Assembly (NCBI GenBank): GCA_044375105.1
Contig: JBILNK010000034.1
Coordinates: 1-29,728, forward strand
DNA length: 29,728 bases
Direction of reading: 5' to 3'
Source: JBIKLM01 sp044375105
Lineage (GTDB): Bacteria; Planctomycetota; UBA1135; GCA-002686595
The stretch's first letter is position 1; each line of letters opens with the position of its first letter. The notes under the pieces are model-generated. The model searched no databases, was not told the DNA's origin, and worked only from the letters and a program-made list of their open reading frames with translations. This document shows, piece by piece, positions 16,186-24,080 of the stretch. Position numbers and translations under genes: made by a program.

Positions 16186-16426
16186 TCAATCCCGGCTGGC
16201 GACCAGGGTGAAGGTCTTGGGGATGCCTTGGTCGAAGGCCTGGTCGGGGGCGCCACCGGGGCTCTCGTGGGAGCGGTTGGGCTCTTCGACCAGGGAGCGC
16301 ACGCGCAGGCCGGCGGCCGCGACCGCGGTGACGATCTCCCCCAGGGTCCAGCGGCGCCAGGTGACGGGCCCGATCTGGGCGGCCAGGTCTGGCGGCAGGT
16401 GTTTGGCGAAGGGGGCGGGCTCCGTG
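16186..16426. repeat. Direct repeat, right copy (methyltransferase 3' end)
   Basis: This is the partner of the truncated copy at 12696-12935. Differences are at 16228, 16255, 16282, 16297, 16324, 16369 and 16378, plus one extra T near 16403. All substitutions are silent in the methyltransferase frame. Confidence 0.9.
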
Positions 16427-17016
16427 TGCAGGGCGCGGTCGAAGTAGTCGCCGTCCACGCGCACCTTGCGCACCTTGGCGGTCGAGCCGCGGAAGGACAG
16501 CAGCTTGGTGGCGACGGGGTGGAAATCGCGCAGCACGAAATAGCCGCCGGGCGCGAGCGCGGCGTGCACCGCCGAGGCGAACGGCGCCAGGTCCTCGAAG
16601 TAGTGCACGATGCCCAGTTCGGCGAAGATCAGCTGCTGGCCGCCGAGCTCCGGCCTGGCGGGCAGGTCGCGCACGTCGCCGAGCTCGTAGCGCAGGGAGA
16701 CGCCGGCCGCGGCCGCCAGAGCGCGCGCGTACTCCGCGTTGCCCGGTGAATAGTCGAGCACGGCGACATCGGCCCCCAAGAGGGCCAGGGCCACCGCCTT
16801 GAGCGCGTTCGAGCCCATCAGGTTCAGCACCGGGCGGCCGGCGAGGTCCCCGAGCAGCGCTTCGAAGAGCAGATCCAGGCCCGCCAGCTTGGTCCGCGGC
16901 CTGGCGACCAGTTCGGCGGCCAGGACGCTCGGTTCGCCGAAGCGCGCGCACCAGGCCTGGAACACCGGTCCGCGCCAGACGGCGGCGTTGCCTTCTTCGT
17001 TCGGCTCCGTGCGCAT
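16186..17016 (-). CDS. Class I SAM-dependent methyltransferase
   Basis: A 276-residue protein with a Rossmann methyltransferase core. Motif I variant PVLNLMGSNALKAVALALL is at 62-80, the acidic end of strand 2 at Asp88 (VAVLDYSPGN), and GDVRDLP at 113-119. LRDFHPVATKLL lies in the later part. It would transfer a methyl group from S-adenosylmethionine; the substrate is unknown. It sits between oleA (28 bp upstream) and the insert. Before the insertion it was probably directly upstream of the regulator-ketosynthase operon, so it may modify the lipid or a precursor. The glycine-rich loop is replaced by LMGSN, which is unusual. The last about 240 bp are duplicated at the left end of the insert. 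Confidence 0.8.
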   Translation of the reverse strand: MRTEPNEEGNAAVWRGPVFQAWCARFGEPSVLAAELVARPRTKLAGLDLLFEALLGDLAGRPVLNLMGSNALKAVALALLGADVAVLDYSPGNAEYARALAAAAGVSLRYELGDVRDLPARPELGGQQLIFAELGIVHYFEDLAPFASAVHAALAPGGYFVLRDFHPVATKLLSFRGSTAKVRKVRVDGDYFDRALHTEPAPFAKHLPPDLAAQIGPVTWRRWTLGEIVTAVAAAGLRVRSLVEEPNRSHESPGGAPDQAFDQGIPKTFTLVASRD

Positions 17017-17044
17017 GGTCAGAGGGGGGCTCGGACTCGGAGGC

Positions 17045-18088
17045 TCAGGAGAGCTCCAGGCCGAGCATCTCGCACTGCAGGCCGCTGCCGATGCCCAGCA
17101 GCGCCAAGCGCTGGCCGGGCTGCAGGCGGCCGGATTCGAGGGCCAGGCTCAGGGAGATGGGCAGGGAAGCGGAACCCACGTTGCCCAGGAACTCGACCGT
17201 CGGATGATCCTTGGACTCCGGGAGTCCGAGGCGTTCGAACAGCGCGCGGCGATGGGCGCGGCCCACCTGGTGGGTGACGTAGTGGTCGATCTGTGCGGGG
17301 TTCCAGCGGGTCTCCCGAAGGAATAGGGGCCAGGTGCGCGCGGCCAGGGCAACGCCGGCTTCGAGCAGCGCTTCGGAATCGGTGGCCATCAGCGGGCCGC
17401 CGGTGCCGGCGGCTTGGTCGCCTTGGCACAGCTCCACCTGGCTCGAGTCGGCCAGGGCGGCGTTGGCGTTGAGGTGCGCGCGGGCGGGCGCCAGGCCGGC
17501 GCGGCACAAGACCGCCGCCGCACCGCCCGAGCCGATCGTCAGGCTGGCCATGGCGCGCTTGAGCTCGGCGCGCTCGACGCTCGGCGCCCGGGCGCCGAGG
17601 TCCGCCAGGGTCGCGCGCACCAGCGGCCCGCCGTCTTCGCCGGTCACCACCAAGGCGGCTTCGATGCGGCCCGCTTCGATCAGGCTGGCCGCCAGCCCCA
17701 GGCCGTTGATGAAGCCCAGGCAGGCGTTGGAGAGGTCGAAGGCCTGGCAGCCGGGCGGCAGCTCGAGGGCCCGGTGCACGGCGCAGGCCGTGGCCGGCTC
17801 CAGGAAATCCCGGCACACGGCGGTGTGCACGAGCAGGCCCAGGCGTTCCTTCGGCAGTTGGCAGCGGGCGAGGGCCAGCCGGGCAGCCCGGGCGGCGATT
17901 TCGCTGGGCCGCGCGCCGGGCGGGTAGTGGCGCCGCTCGCGGATGCCGCTCATCAGCTCGAGGCGGCCGATGCGCAGGCCCAAGCGGGCGTAGAGGCCCG
18001 CCAGGGGCTGCTCCAGGGCCTCGGAGGAGGTCGCCTGGGGCGGCAGATCGTGGGCCAGGGCGGCCAGGGCGACGCCGGAGAAGCGCAT
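17045..18088 (-). CDS. oleA: OleA-type thiolase, head-to-head acyl condensing enzyme
   Basis: A 347-residue KAS III/thiolase-fold protein. The nucleophile is Cys123 in LSNACLGFINGL, Glu97 lies in VCRDFLEPATA, His273 in YVTHQVGRAH and Asn303 in FLGNVGSAS. The Glu-Cys spacing (26) and His-Asn spacing (30) are those I recall for the Xanthomonas OleA catalytic residues (Glu117, Cys143, His285, Asn315), which separates it from FabH. OleA condenses two acyl-thioesters by a non-decarboxylative Claisen reaction to a 2-alkyl-3-keto acid, the first step of olefin synthesis. Start ATG at 18088; the frame continues upstream into the divergent dinB gene and was trimmed. It is the first gene of the minus-strand locus and is separated from oleBCD by the fatty-acid genes. 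Confidence 0.88.
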   Translation of the reverse strand: MRFSGVALAALAHDLPPQATSSEALEQPLAGLYARLGLRIGRLELMSGIRERRHYPPGARPSEIAARAARLALARCQLPKERLGLLVHTAVCRDFLEPATACAVHRALELPPGCQAFDLSNACLGFINGLGLAASLIEAGRIEAALVVTGEDGGPLVRATLADLGARAPSVERAELKRAMASLTIGSGGAAAVLCRAGLAPARAHLNANAALADSSQVELCQGDQAAGTGGPLMATDSEALLEAGVALAARTWPLFLRETRWNPAQIDHYVTHQVGRAHRRALFERLGLPESKDHPTVEFLGNVGSASLPISLSLALESGRLQPGQRLALLGIGSGLQCEMLGLELS

Positions 18089-18147
18089 GGGGCCGCCGAG
18101 CTTAGCGGCGCCCGCCCGCCGGCCTGTCCGGATGCTAGAAGAGTTCC
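18089..18147. promoter_or_regulatory. Divergent oleA-dinB intergenic region
   Basis: These 59 bp separate the oleA and dinB starts. On the minus strand TAAGCT (18104-18099) is a possible -10 box 10 nt before the oleA ATG, implying a very short leader. On the plus strand TAGAAGAG precedes the dinB GTG and could be a weak ribosome-binding site. No clear -35 elements and no LexA-type palindrome are seen. Confidence 0.35.
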
Positions 18148-19359
18148 GTGGAAGCCGCGCCGGAGCCGCCGATCCTGCACATCGACATGGACGCGTTCTA
18201 CGCCTCCGTCGAGCTCTTGCGCCGGCCCGAGCTGGCCGGGCGGCCGGTCGCGGTGGGGGGCACTCCGGAGGGGCGCGGGGTGATCGCCGCGGCCAGCTAT
18301 GCGGCCCGGGCCTTCGGCGTGCATTCCGCACAGGCCACCGCCGAGGCGCTCCGGCGCTGCCCGGAGCTGGTGCTGATCGCGCCCGACTTCGAGCGCTACG
18401 CCGCGGTCAGCCGGCAGGTGATGGCGATCTTCAAGCGCTACACGCCGCTGGTCGAGCCCCTGTCCCTGGACGAAGCCTTCCTGGACGTCAGCGGCTGCGA
18501 GCGCCTGTTCGGCGGCTCGATCGAGATCGGGCGGCGCATCCGGGCGGAGATCCTCTCCGAAACCGGGCTGGTGGCCTCGGTCGGCATCGCGCCGAACAAG
18601 TTCCTGGCCAAGCTGGCTTCGGGGCTCGACAAGCCCGATGGGTTCCGCGTGATCCGCGCGGAAGAGGCCCAAGCGGTGCTGGCGCCCCTGTCGATCCAGC
18701 ACCTGTTCGGCGTCGGCGAGCGCACCGCCAAGCGCCTCAGCGAGCTGGGCCTGACCACGATCGGATCACTGGCGGCGCTGAGCCCCGAGCAGGCTCGCCA
18801 GCGCCTCGGTCCCTCGGCCGGTTATCTCTACGACCTGGCCCACGGCCGCGACAGCCGCCGCGTGGTGCCGCAGCGCGCCGAGAAGTCCCATGGCCTCGAG
18901 CGCACCTTCCCGGAGGACATCGAGGACCGCGCCGAGCTGCGCCGACGGCTGTTCGGCTATTGCGAGGAAGTCGCCTACGATCTGCGCAGCCGCGGCCTGC
19001 GCGGCCGCACGGTGACGGTCAAAGCGCGCTTCTGGAACTTCCAGACGGTGACCCGCTCGCGCACCCTGCCGCAGGCCACCAACCTGGGGCCGCGGCTGTT
19101 CGCGGCGGCGCGCGAGCTGCTCGAGCGCGTACCGGCCGGTCCGCTGCGCTTGCTCGGGGTGGCGGTCTCGAGTCTCGAGGACGTGCGCCAGCCCGTGCAG
19201 ATCGAGCTGTTCCCGGCCGAGGAGGGCGAAGCCGGCGAGCAGCGGCAGCAGCAGCTCGCCGCCGGGCTGGATCGCATCCGCCGCAAATACGGCAAAAGCC
19301 TGGTCAAGCCCGGGCTCTTGTTCGATGCGCCCCCGCGCGCGGCGCGCCGGCGCGACTGA
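18148..19359 (+). CDS. dinB: DNA polymerase IV (Y-family translesion polymerase)
   Basis: A 403-residue Y-family polymerase. HIDMDAFYASVE (11-22) supplies the first catalytic Asp, and PLSLDEAFLDVSG (104-116) the Asp108-Glu109 pair. SVGIAPNKFLAKLASG-type palm/fingers motifs and the helix-hairpin-helix FGVGERTAKRLSELG are also present. The little-finger domain follows. There is no obvious beta-clamp motif at the very end; QIELFPAEE near residue 350 may serve (QxxLF type). DinB copies damaged DNA with low fidelity. It starts at a GTG preceded by AGAAGAG. The frame before it is open but contains no homology. It is divergent from oleA and probably independent. Confidence 0.95.
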   Translation: MEAAPEPPILHIDMDAFYASVELLRRPELAGRPVAVGGTPEGRGVIAAASYAARAFGVHSAQATAEALRRCPELVLIAPDFERYAAVSRQVMAIFKRYTPLVEPLSLDEAFLDVSGCERLFGGSIEIGRRIRAEILSETGLVASVGIAPNKFLAKLASGLDKPDGFRVIRAEEAQAVLAPLSIQHLFGVGERTAKRLSELGLTTIGSLAALSPEQARQRLGPSAGYLYDLAHGRDSRRVVPQRAEKSHGLERTFPEDIEDRAELRRRLFGYCEEVAYDLRSRGLRGRTVTVKARFWNFQTVTRSRTLPQATNLGPRLFAAARELLERVPAGPLRLLGVAVSSLEDVRQPVQIELFPAEEGEAGEQRQQQLAAGLDRIRRKYGKSLVKPGLLFDAPPRAARRRD

Positions 19360-20343
19360 CGGGCTGGGCAGGCATCGACTCGGGCGCCGCCCGAGTCGCA
19401 AGCACCCGCTTTTCCGATTGCCTTTGGGCCGCCGTCCGGCAGCCGTATCGGCTGGCATCGACGCCCTGGGCAGCGACCTCGACGGTCACGAAACAACGAT
19501 CGGGGGGCTCGGCCGAGAACTCAAAGCCGCAGAAGGTCTGAGCGCTGCTCCCCGGGAAGGTTCTGCGCGTTGCAATCGCCGGAGCTGCGGGCGGTGGTCG
19601 CCGTGACTCGAGGACCCGATCGCCGCTGGAGGCCTGCTCCGCCGTGCCTTCACAGGGCACGCTGCTCGTGACCAGCGACCAGGTGGCACGGGCCGCGGCC
19701 GAGGTGAATCCGATCCAGGCCAGGGCTAGAATCCACACCCGGGCAGCGTCCTGAAGTGGCCCCCTTCGCTTCAAATCGCTCCGCTGGGCTCATTTCGAAG
19801 GCAGGCACGCGGGTGCTCCGAGAATCTGTGGCCAACGCCGTCAGGACATCTGGGCGCTCGAGGCTGATCCGGCGATCGGCACGGATCGAGCCGATCCACC
19901 AGCCTCGGCGAACGCTGAACGCTTTGCTGAAAGAGCTCGGCAGGCCTTGGCCCAGTCCCTGGCGGCAACGGGTCCGATCGAACTTTCGTAGCAGAGTCGC
20001 CTCTACTCGCCGATACCCAACGCTGCGGTCGCCCTCTGACCGTCCAGCTGCCTCGCTGCCACGCTGCCTTGCGACCTGCCACGTTTGCCGTACCGTTTCC
20101 GGTGCGCCGTGCTCGCTGTCGCGGGGCGCTGGATATGGGCTCGCGCGGTCCCGGCCTCCCGAGGGTCGAGCCCGGCCTGCGGATCCAGCCGGACCGGGGG
20201 CCGCGAACCCCCGCCGCTGCCGCCGATCGGGCCCCGGATCCGGTCCCCCCCCCGGACCTGCGGCGAACCGGAGCCGGATTGGGCTGAACGGCGAGGCATG
20301 GGGGGCCGCGGGAATCGGCGCCCCGGGGCGAGGTTGCGGCAGC
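19360..20343. other. Gene-poor region between dinB and polA
   Basis: No gene can be called with confidence. On the minus strand a 156-residue frame (19774-19304) begins with a signal-peptide-like MKRRGPLQDAARVWILALAW and a possible AxA cleavage site, but its last part overlaps dinB and is low-complexity. On the plus strand a frame from 19756 is rich in Arg and Ser and runs on into antisense polA. The 19.4-20.1 kb part is less GC-biased than the flanks, as expected for decayed or acquired DNA. From about 20.15 kb it returns to runs of C and G. Confidence 0.5.
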
Positions 20344-23052
20344 TCAGTGCGCTTCGAGCCAGTTGCGCCCCTGGCCGCATTCGACCAGCAGCGGCACCGA
20401 GAGCGGCAGCGCCTGCTCCATCGCGGCCCGGATCACCTCGGCCGCCGCCGCCGCTTGGCTGGCGGGCACCTCGAACAACAGCTCGTCGTGGACCTGCAGC
20501 AAGAGGGCCGCCTCCAAACCAGCCTTTTCGAGCGCCGGCTCGACCGCCAGCATGGCGCGCTTGATGATGTCCGCCGCGGAACCCTGCACCGGCGTGTTGA
20601 TCGCCGCGTTCTCCGCGAAACTGCGCACGCGGCTGTTGCGATCGTCGAGGTCGGGGATGCGCCGGCGTCGGCCGAGAATCGTTTCGACGTAGCCCTTCTG
20701 GCGCGCTTCGGCCAGCAGGCGATCCATCCAGGCGCGCACCGAGGGGAAGGACTCGAAATAGCGCTCGATGAAGCGCTTGGCCTCCGGCACGGAGAGGCCG
20801 GTCTCGCGCGCCACGCGCTGCGGGCCCATGCCGTACAGGAGGCCGAAGTTGATCACCTTGGCCTGCGAGCGCATCTGCCGGTCGACGGCCGCGGGCGGCA
20901 CGCCGAAGAGCGTGCTGGCGGTGGCCGCGTGGATGTCGTCGCCGCGGCGGAAAGCGGCCGCCAGCTGCGCGTCGCCCGAGAGGTGCGCCATCACACGCAG
21001 CTCGATCTGGCTGTAGTCGGCGGAAAGCAGCAGCCATTCGCCGCGGGCATCCTGGGGGCGCGGCACGAAGGCCTCGCGCAGGCGCCGTCCGCGATGGCTG
21101 CGCACCGGGATGTTCTGCAGGTTCGGCTCGGAGGAGGCCAGCCGGCCGGTGGCGGCCGAGACCTGGCTGAAGGAGCAGCGGATGCGCCCATCGCGCGGGT
21201 CGATATAGCGCGGGAGGGCGTCGACGTAGGTACTCTTCAGCTTGGACAGCTCGCGGTACTCGAGCAGCTTGACCACGATCGGCACCTCGCCGTAGTGCTC
21301 CTCCAGGGTGGCCGCGTCGGTCGAGTAGCCGGTCTGGGTGCGGCGTGGGTTCTTGACCCCCGCGGCCTGCTGGATGGCGAGCTTCTCGAACAGGATCTGG
21401 CCCAGGGCCTTGGGCGAGTTGATCTTGAACACCTCGCCGGCCAGGGAATAGAGCTGCTCTTCGAGCTCGGCCAGCTCGCGTCCCAGCTCCTTGGAGGCCT
21501 GCTCGAGCTGGGCGGCGTCCACGCGGATCCCGCGCGACTCCATGCGCATCAGCACCGGCACCAGGGGCAGCTCCAGGTCCCGGTACAGGGGCCGGGCCGC
21601 TTCCTGGTCGAGTTCGCGCTCGAGCGGTGCCCGCAGCCGGAAGGTCACCTCGGCATCCTCGCAGGCGTATTCGGCCACGCGCTCGATGGGTACCTCCTTC
21701 ATCGAGATTTGCTTCTGGCCGCTGCCGATCAGATCCTTGGTGGGGATCTTCTCGAGCCCGAAGAAGTGCAAGGCCAGCGCGTCCAGGTTGTGGGCGCGGC
21801 CGCTGCCGGCGGCCACGAAGCTGGCCAGCAGCGTGTCGAAGGCCGGCGGCGGCATGGGCACGCCCTGGGCGAGCAGCACGGACCAATCGAATTTCGTGTT
21901 TTGTCCGAAGCGCTCGAGGCCTGCATCGGTGAGCAGCGGGCGCAGGCGCTCGAGCAGTGCGGCGGGGCCGCTCGGGTGGACCGGTGGGAAAGCGTTGAAG
22001 GGCACGTAGAAGGCCCGGCCGGGGGCGGCGCTGAAGGACAGTCCGACCAGCTCGCAGCGCCAGGGGTCGAGCCCGGTGGTTTCGCTATCCAGGGCGAAGG
22101 CGCCGGCCTGGCGCAGTTCCCGCTCCATGGCGGCCAGCTCGTCCAGGTCGTGGATCGTGTGGTAATCGCGCGCCGGCGCCGGCGTGGCGTCTTTTTCGAG
22201 GCGCTCGAGCAGCGAGCGGAAGCCCAGCTCGCGATACAGGGCGCGCAGCTTGGCCGGGTCCTTGCGCGCCGGCCCGATGGCCTCGAGCCCGGGCGAGAGC
22301 GGCACATCGTCATGGATCGTGACCAGCTCCCGCGAGAGCAGCAGGTTTTCGCGGTCGGCTTCGATTTTTTCGCGCAACTTGGGGGACAGCTGCTCCAGGT
22401 GCTCGAGCAACCCGGCGACGCTGCCGTACTCCTGGATCAGCTTGATGGCGCCCTTCTCGCCGATGCCGCGCACGCCGGGCACGTTGTCCGAGGCGTCGCC
22501 CATCAGCGCCAGGACCTCGACCACCTGCTCGGGCGTGCAGCCGAATTTTTCGCGCACCGCCTCCGGCCCCTGGATCAGCACCTCGACGCCCTCCTTGAAC
22601 ACGTTGTAGAGCTCGACGTTCGGACCGATCAGCTGCATCAGGTCCTTGTCGCCGGTGACGATGCGCACCAGGTCGCCGCGCGCCGCCGCGGCGCGGGCCA
22701 GGGTGCCGATCACGTCGTCGGCCTCGACGCCCTCGATCTCGAACAGCGTGATGCCGAAGGCGTCCACCAGGCGGCGCATCCAGTCGAGCTGGGCCAGCAG
22801 CTCCTCGGGCGCGCGCTGCCGCGTGGCCTTGTATTCGGCGTAGCGCTTGTGGCGGAAGGTGTCGCCCTTGGCGTCGAAGGCGATCGCGATGGCCGCGGGG
22901 CGTTCCTTGTCGAGCAAGCGCTCGAGGGTCATGGCGAAGCCGTAGGTGGCGCCCGTGGCCTGGCCGCTGTTGGTCATCAGACCGGAGCGGGCGAAAGCGA
23001 AATGGGCCCGGAAGGCCAGGGCGGTGCCATCGAGCAGGTACAGGCTTGCCAT
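20344..23052 (-). CDS. polA: DNA polymerase I
   Basis: A 902-residue three-domain polymerase. The 5'-3' exonuclease/flap domain is at about 1-290 (VEADDVIGTLA, TGDKDLMQL, GDASDNVPGVRGIGEKGA). The 3'-5' proofreading domain follows with all three motifs: DSETTG (Asp322, Glu324), FGQNTKFDW and YACEDAEVTF, so proofreading is likely active. The polymerase domain has motif A SADYSQIELRV, the O-helix QAKVINFGLLYGMG and motif C LLQVHDELLFE near 856. It acts in repair and Okazaki-fragment maturation. The start is the ATG at 23052, where MASLYLLDGTALAFRAHFAF matches the family N-terminus; the open frame further upstream lacks homology. Confidence 0.97.
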   Translation of the reverse strand: MASLYLLDGTALAFRAHFAFARSGLMTNSGQATGATYGFAMTLERLLDKERPAAIAIAFDAKGDTFRHKRYAEYKATRQRAPEELLAQLDWMRRLVDAFGITLFEIEGVEADDVIGTLARAAAARGDLVRIVTGDKDLMQLIGPNVELYNVFKEGVEVLIQGPEAVREKFGCTPEQVVEVLALMGDASDNVPGVRGIGEKGAIKLIQEYGSVAGLLEHLEQLSPKLREKIEADRENLLLSRELVTIHDDVPLSPGLEAIGPARKDPAKLRALYRELGFRSLLERLEKDATPAPARDYHTIHDLDELAAMERELRQAGAFALDSETTGLDPWRCELVGLSFSAAPGRAFYVPFNAFPPVHPSGPAALLERLRPLLTDAGLERFGQNTKFDWSVLLAQGVPMPPPAFDTLLASFVAAGSGRAHNLDALALHFFGLEKIPTKDLIGSGQKQISMKEVPIERVAEYACEDAEVTFRLRAPLERELDQEAARPLYRDLELPLVPVLMRMESRGIRVDAAQLEQASKELGRELAELEEQLYSLAGEVFKINSPKALGQILFEKLAIQQAAGVKNPRRTQTGYSTDAATLEEHYGEVPIVVKLLEYRELSKLKSTYVDALPRYIDPRDGRIRCSFSQVSAATGRLASSEPNLQNIPVRSHRGRRLREAFVPRPQDARGEWLLLSADYSQIELRVMAHLSGDAQLAAAFRRGDDIHAATASTLFGVPPAAVDRQMRSQAKVINFGLLYGMGPQRVARETGLSVPEAKRFIERYFESFPSVRAWMDRLLAEARQKGYVETILGRRRRIPDLDDRNSRVRSFAENAAINTPVQGSAADIIKRAMLAVEPALEKAGLEAALLLQVHDELLFEVPASQAAAAAEVIRAAMEQALPLSVPLLVECGQGRNWLEAH

Positions 23053-23311
23053 CGGGGTGGAGCGCCGGGGTGGCGGGGGGGCGTGGGGGCGGGCTGGGGG
23101 AGGCGGAGACCGTGCGCGGGCGCGGAGCGCAGCGCGGGGATTAGGCGTCTTGGTTTTGGTGCCAGGCTGGGAGCGCGTCGGGCGGGCGGGTGCCGCCGGT
23201 TCTCGAGCACGTGAGCGGGGAAGCCTGGCGGCTCGGCCCGCGGGAGGCGCTGGGCGGGGAGCGGCCGGCCAGCCTCGCATTCGGCCAGCGCCGCGGAGTT
23301 TGGCCCGGGCG

Positions 23312-23938
23312 TCAGCGGCAGCGCACGTGTCGGAAGGCCATGCCGGCGCGCTCGGCCGCCAGGCCATCGGCGTCGGGGCGGTCGCCGAGCACCAGGCAGC
23401 GCTCCGGGGCGACGCCGAGTTCCCGCGCGGCCCGCAGGTAGCCCGCGGGGTCGGGCTTGAGCCGCTCGGGGCCCCCCGGCTCGCCGCTGGCGACCACGGC
23501 CGCGAACAGATCCGCGGCGCCCAGGGCGGCCAGCTTGCGCCGCGCGGGGTAGTCGCTGACCAGGGCCAGGGCCAACCCGCGGCGTTTGTGCTCGGCCAGC
23601 TCCTCGAGCAAAGCCCGATTGCGCAGGGCGGGCAGGTGCCGGCAGGGCCGGTCGATCATCCACTCCTCCACGCGCTCGCGCAGGCGCTCCGGCGGCCAGC
23701 CGAGCTCCTCGGCCGCCAGGCGCAGCTGGGCGGCGAACGGCGTTTCGCCCGCTTGGATGCGCTCGGGCGCCCGCCGCAGCCGCTCGTGGGCTCTGCGGAA
23801 ACGCCGCAGGGGCCCGATCTGCCGCGGTGCAGAGAGCAGCAGCTCCAAGGCCATGCGCCGCTTGAGCGGCCCCGGGGCGTAGAGCGTGCCGTCCAGATCG
23901 ACGAGCAGCGCGGCGGGGGGCGGGGGCGAGTCCGGCAC
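23312..23938 (-). CDS. HAD-superfamily hydrolase (phosphatase-like)
   Basis: A 208-residue HAD hydrolase. Motif I LVDLDGTLY holds nucleophile Asp14 and Asp16, motif II is LVSDYPA, motif III Lys is in RLKPDPAGY, and motif IV is LVLGDRPDADG. The helical cap between motifs I and II (about 25-115) places it with the C1-capped phosphoglycolate phosphatase/beta-phosphoglucomutase group. Substrate cannot be read. It starts at a GTG (23938); TAGGAT lies 6 nt upstream on the minus strand, so the mRNA may be leaderless. It is 259 bp upstream of polA on the same strand and divergent from the rhomboid gene. Confidence 0.85.
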   Translation of the reverse strand: MPDSPPPPAALLVDLDGTLYAPGPLKRRMALELLLSAPRQIGPLRRFRRAHERLRRAPERIQAGETPFAAQLRLAAEELGWPPERLRERVEEWMIDRPCRHLPALRNRALLEELAEHKRRGLALALVSDYPARRKLAALGAADLFAAVVASGEPGGPERLKPDPAGYLRAARELGVAPERCLVLGDRPDADGLAAERAGMAFRHVRCR

Positions 23939-23944
23939 GGGCGT

Positions 23945-23950
23945 ATCCTA
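23945..23950 (-). promoter_or_regulatory. Candidate -10 box of the HAD hydrolase gene
   Basis: On the minus strand TAGGAT ends 6 nt before the GTG start. At normal -10 spacing transcription would begin at or next to the start codon. No -35 match is seen. Confidence 0.3.
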
Positions 23951-24080
23951 TGCTCGGGGTCAGGCTGGCCTCCCACCGGTCAGAACGCCGCTCGGTCGTG
24001 CCCCGCGGGGCAGTGGGACCCCGGCGATCCCGTCCGGCCCGCGGCCTGGACGGCGTGCACGCCCGAGCACCCCTCGATCC

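Larger units (their letters stand above)
12696..16426. mobile_element. AT-richer insert bounded by 240-bp direct repeats
   Basis: Direct repeats at 12696-12935 and 16186-16426 enclose about 3.25 kb whose base composition and codon use are clearly less GC-rich than both flanks. The insert separates the oleA-methyltransferase pair from the regulator-ketosynthase operon. It holds two secreted or membrane proteins unrelated to lipid synthesis. No integrase or transposase is visible, so the mode of entry is unknown. Homologous recombination with DNA carrying an orthologous methyltransferase gene, or a decayed gene-3'-end-targeting element, would both fit. Confidence 0.55.

Noticed and set aside
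19756..23214. 1152-codon open frame on the plus strand
   Set aside because: It runs antisense to polA; the product has no recognisable motif and the opposite strand carries a complete polymerase.
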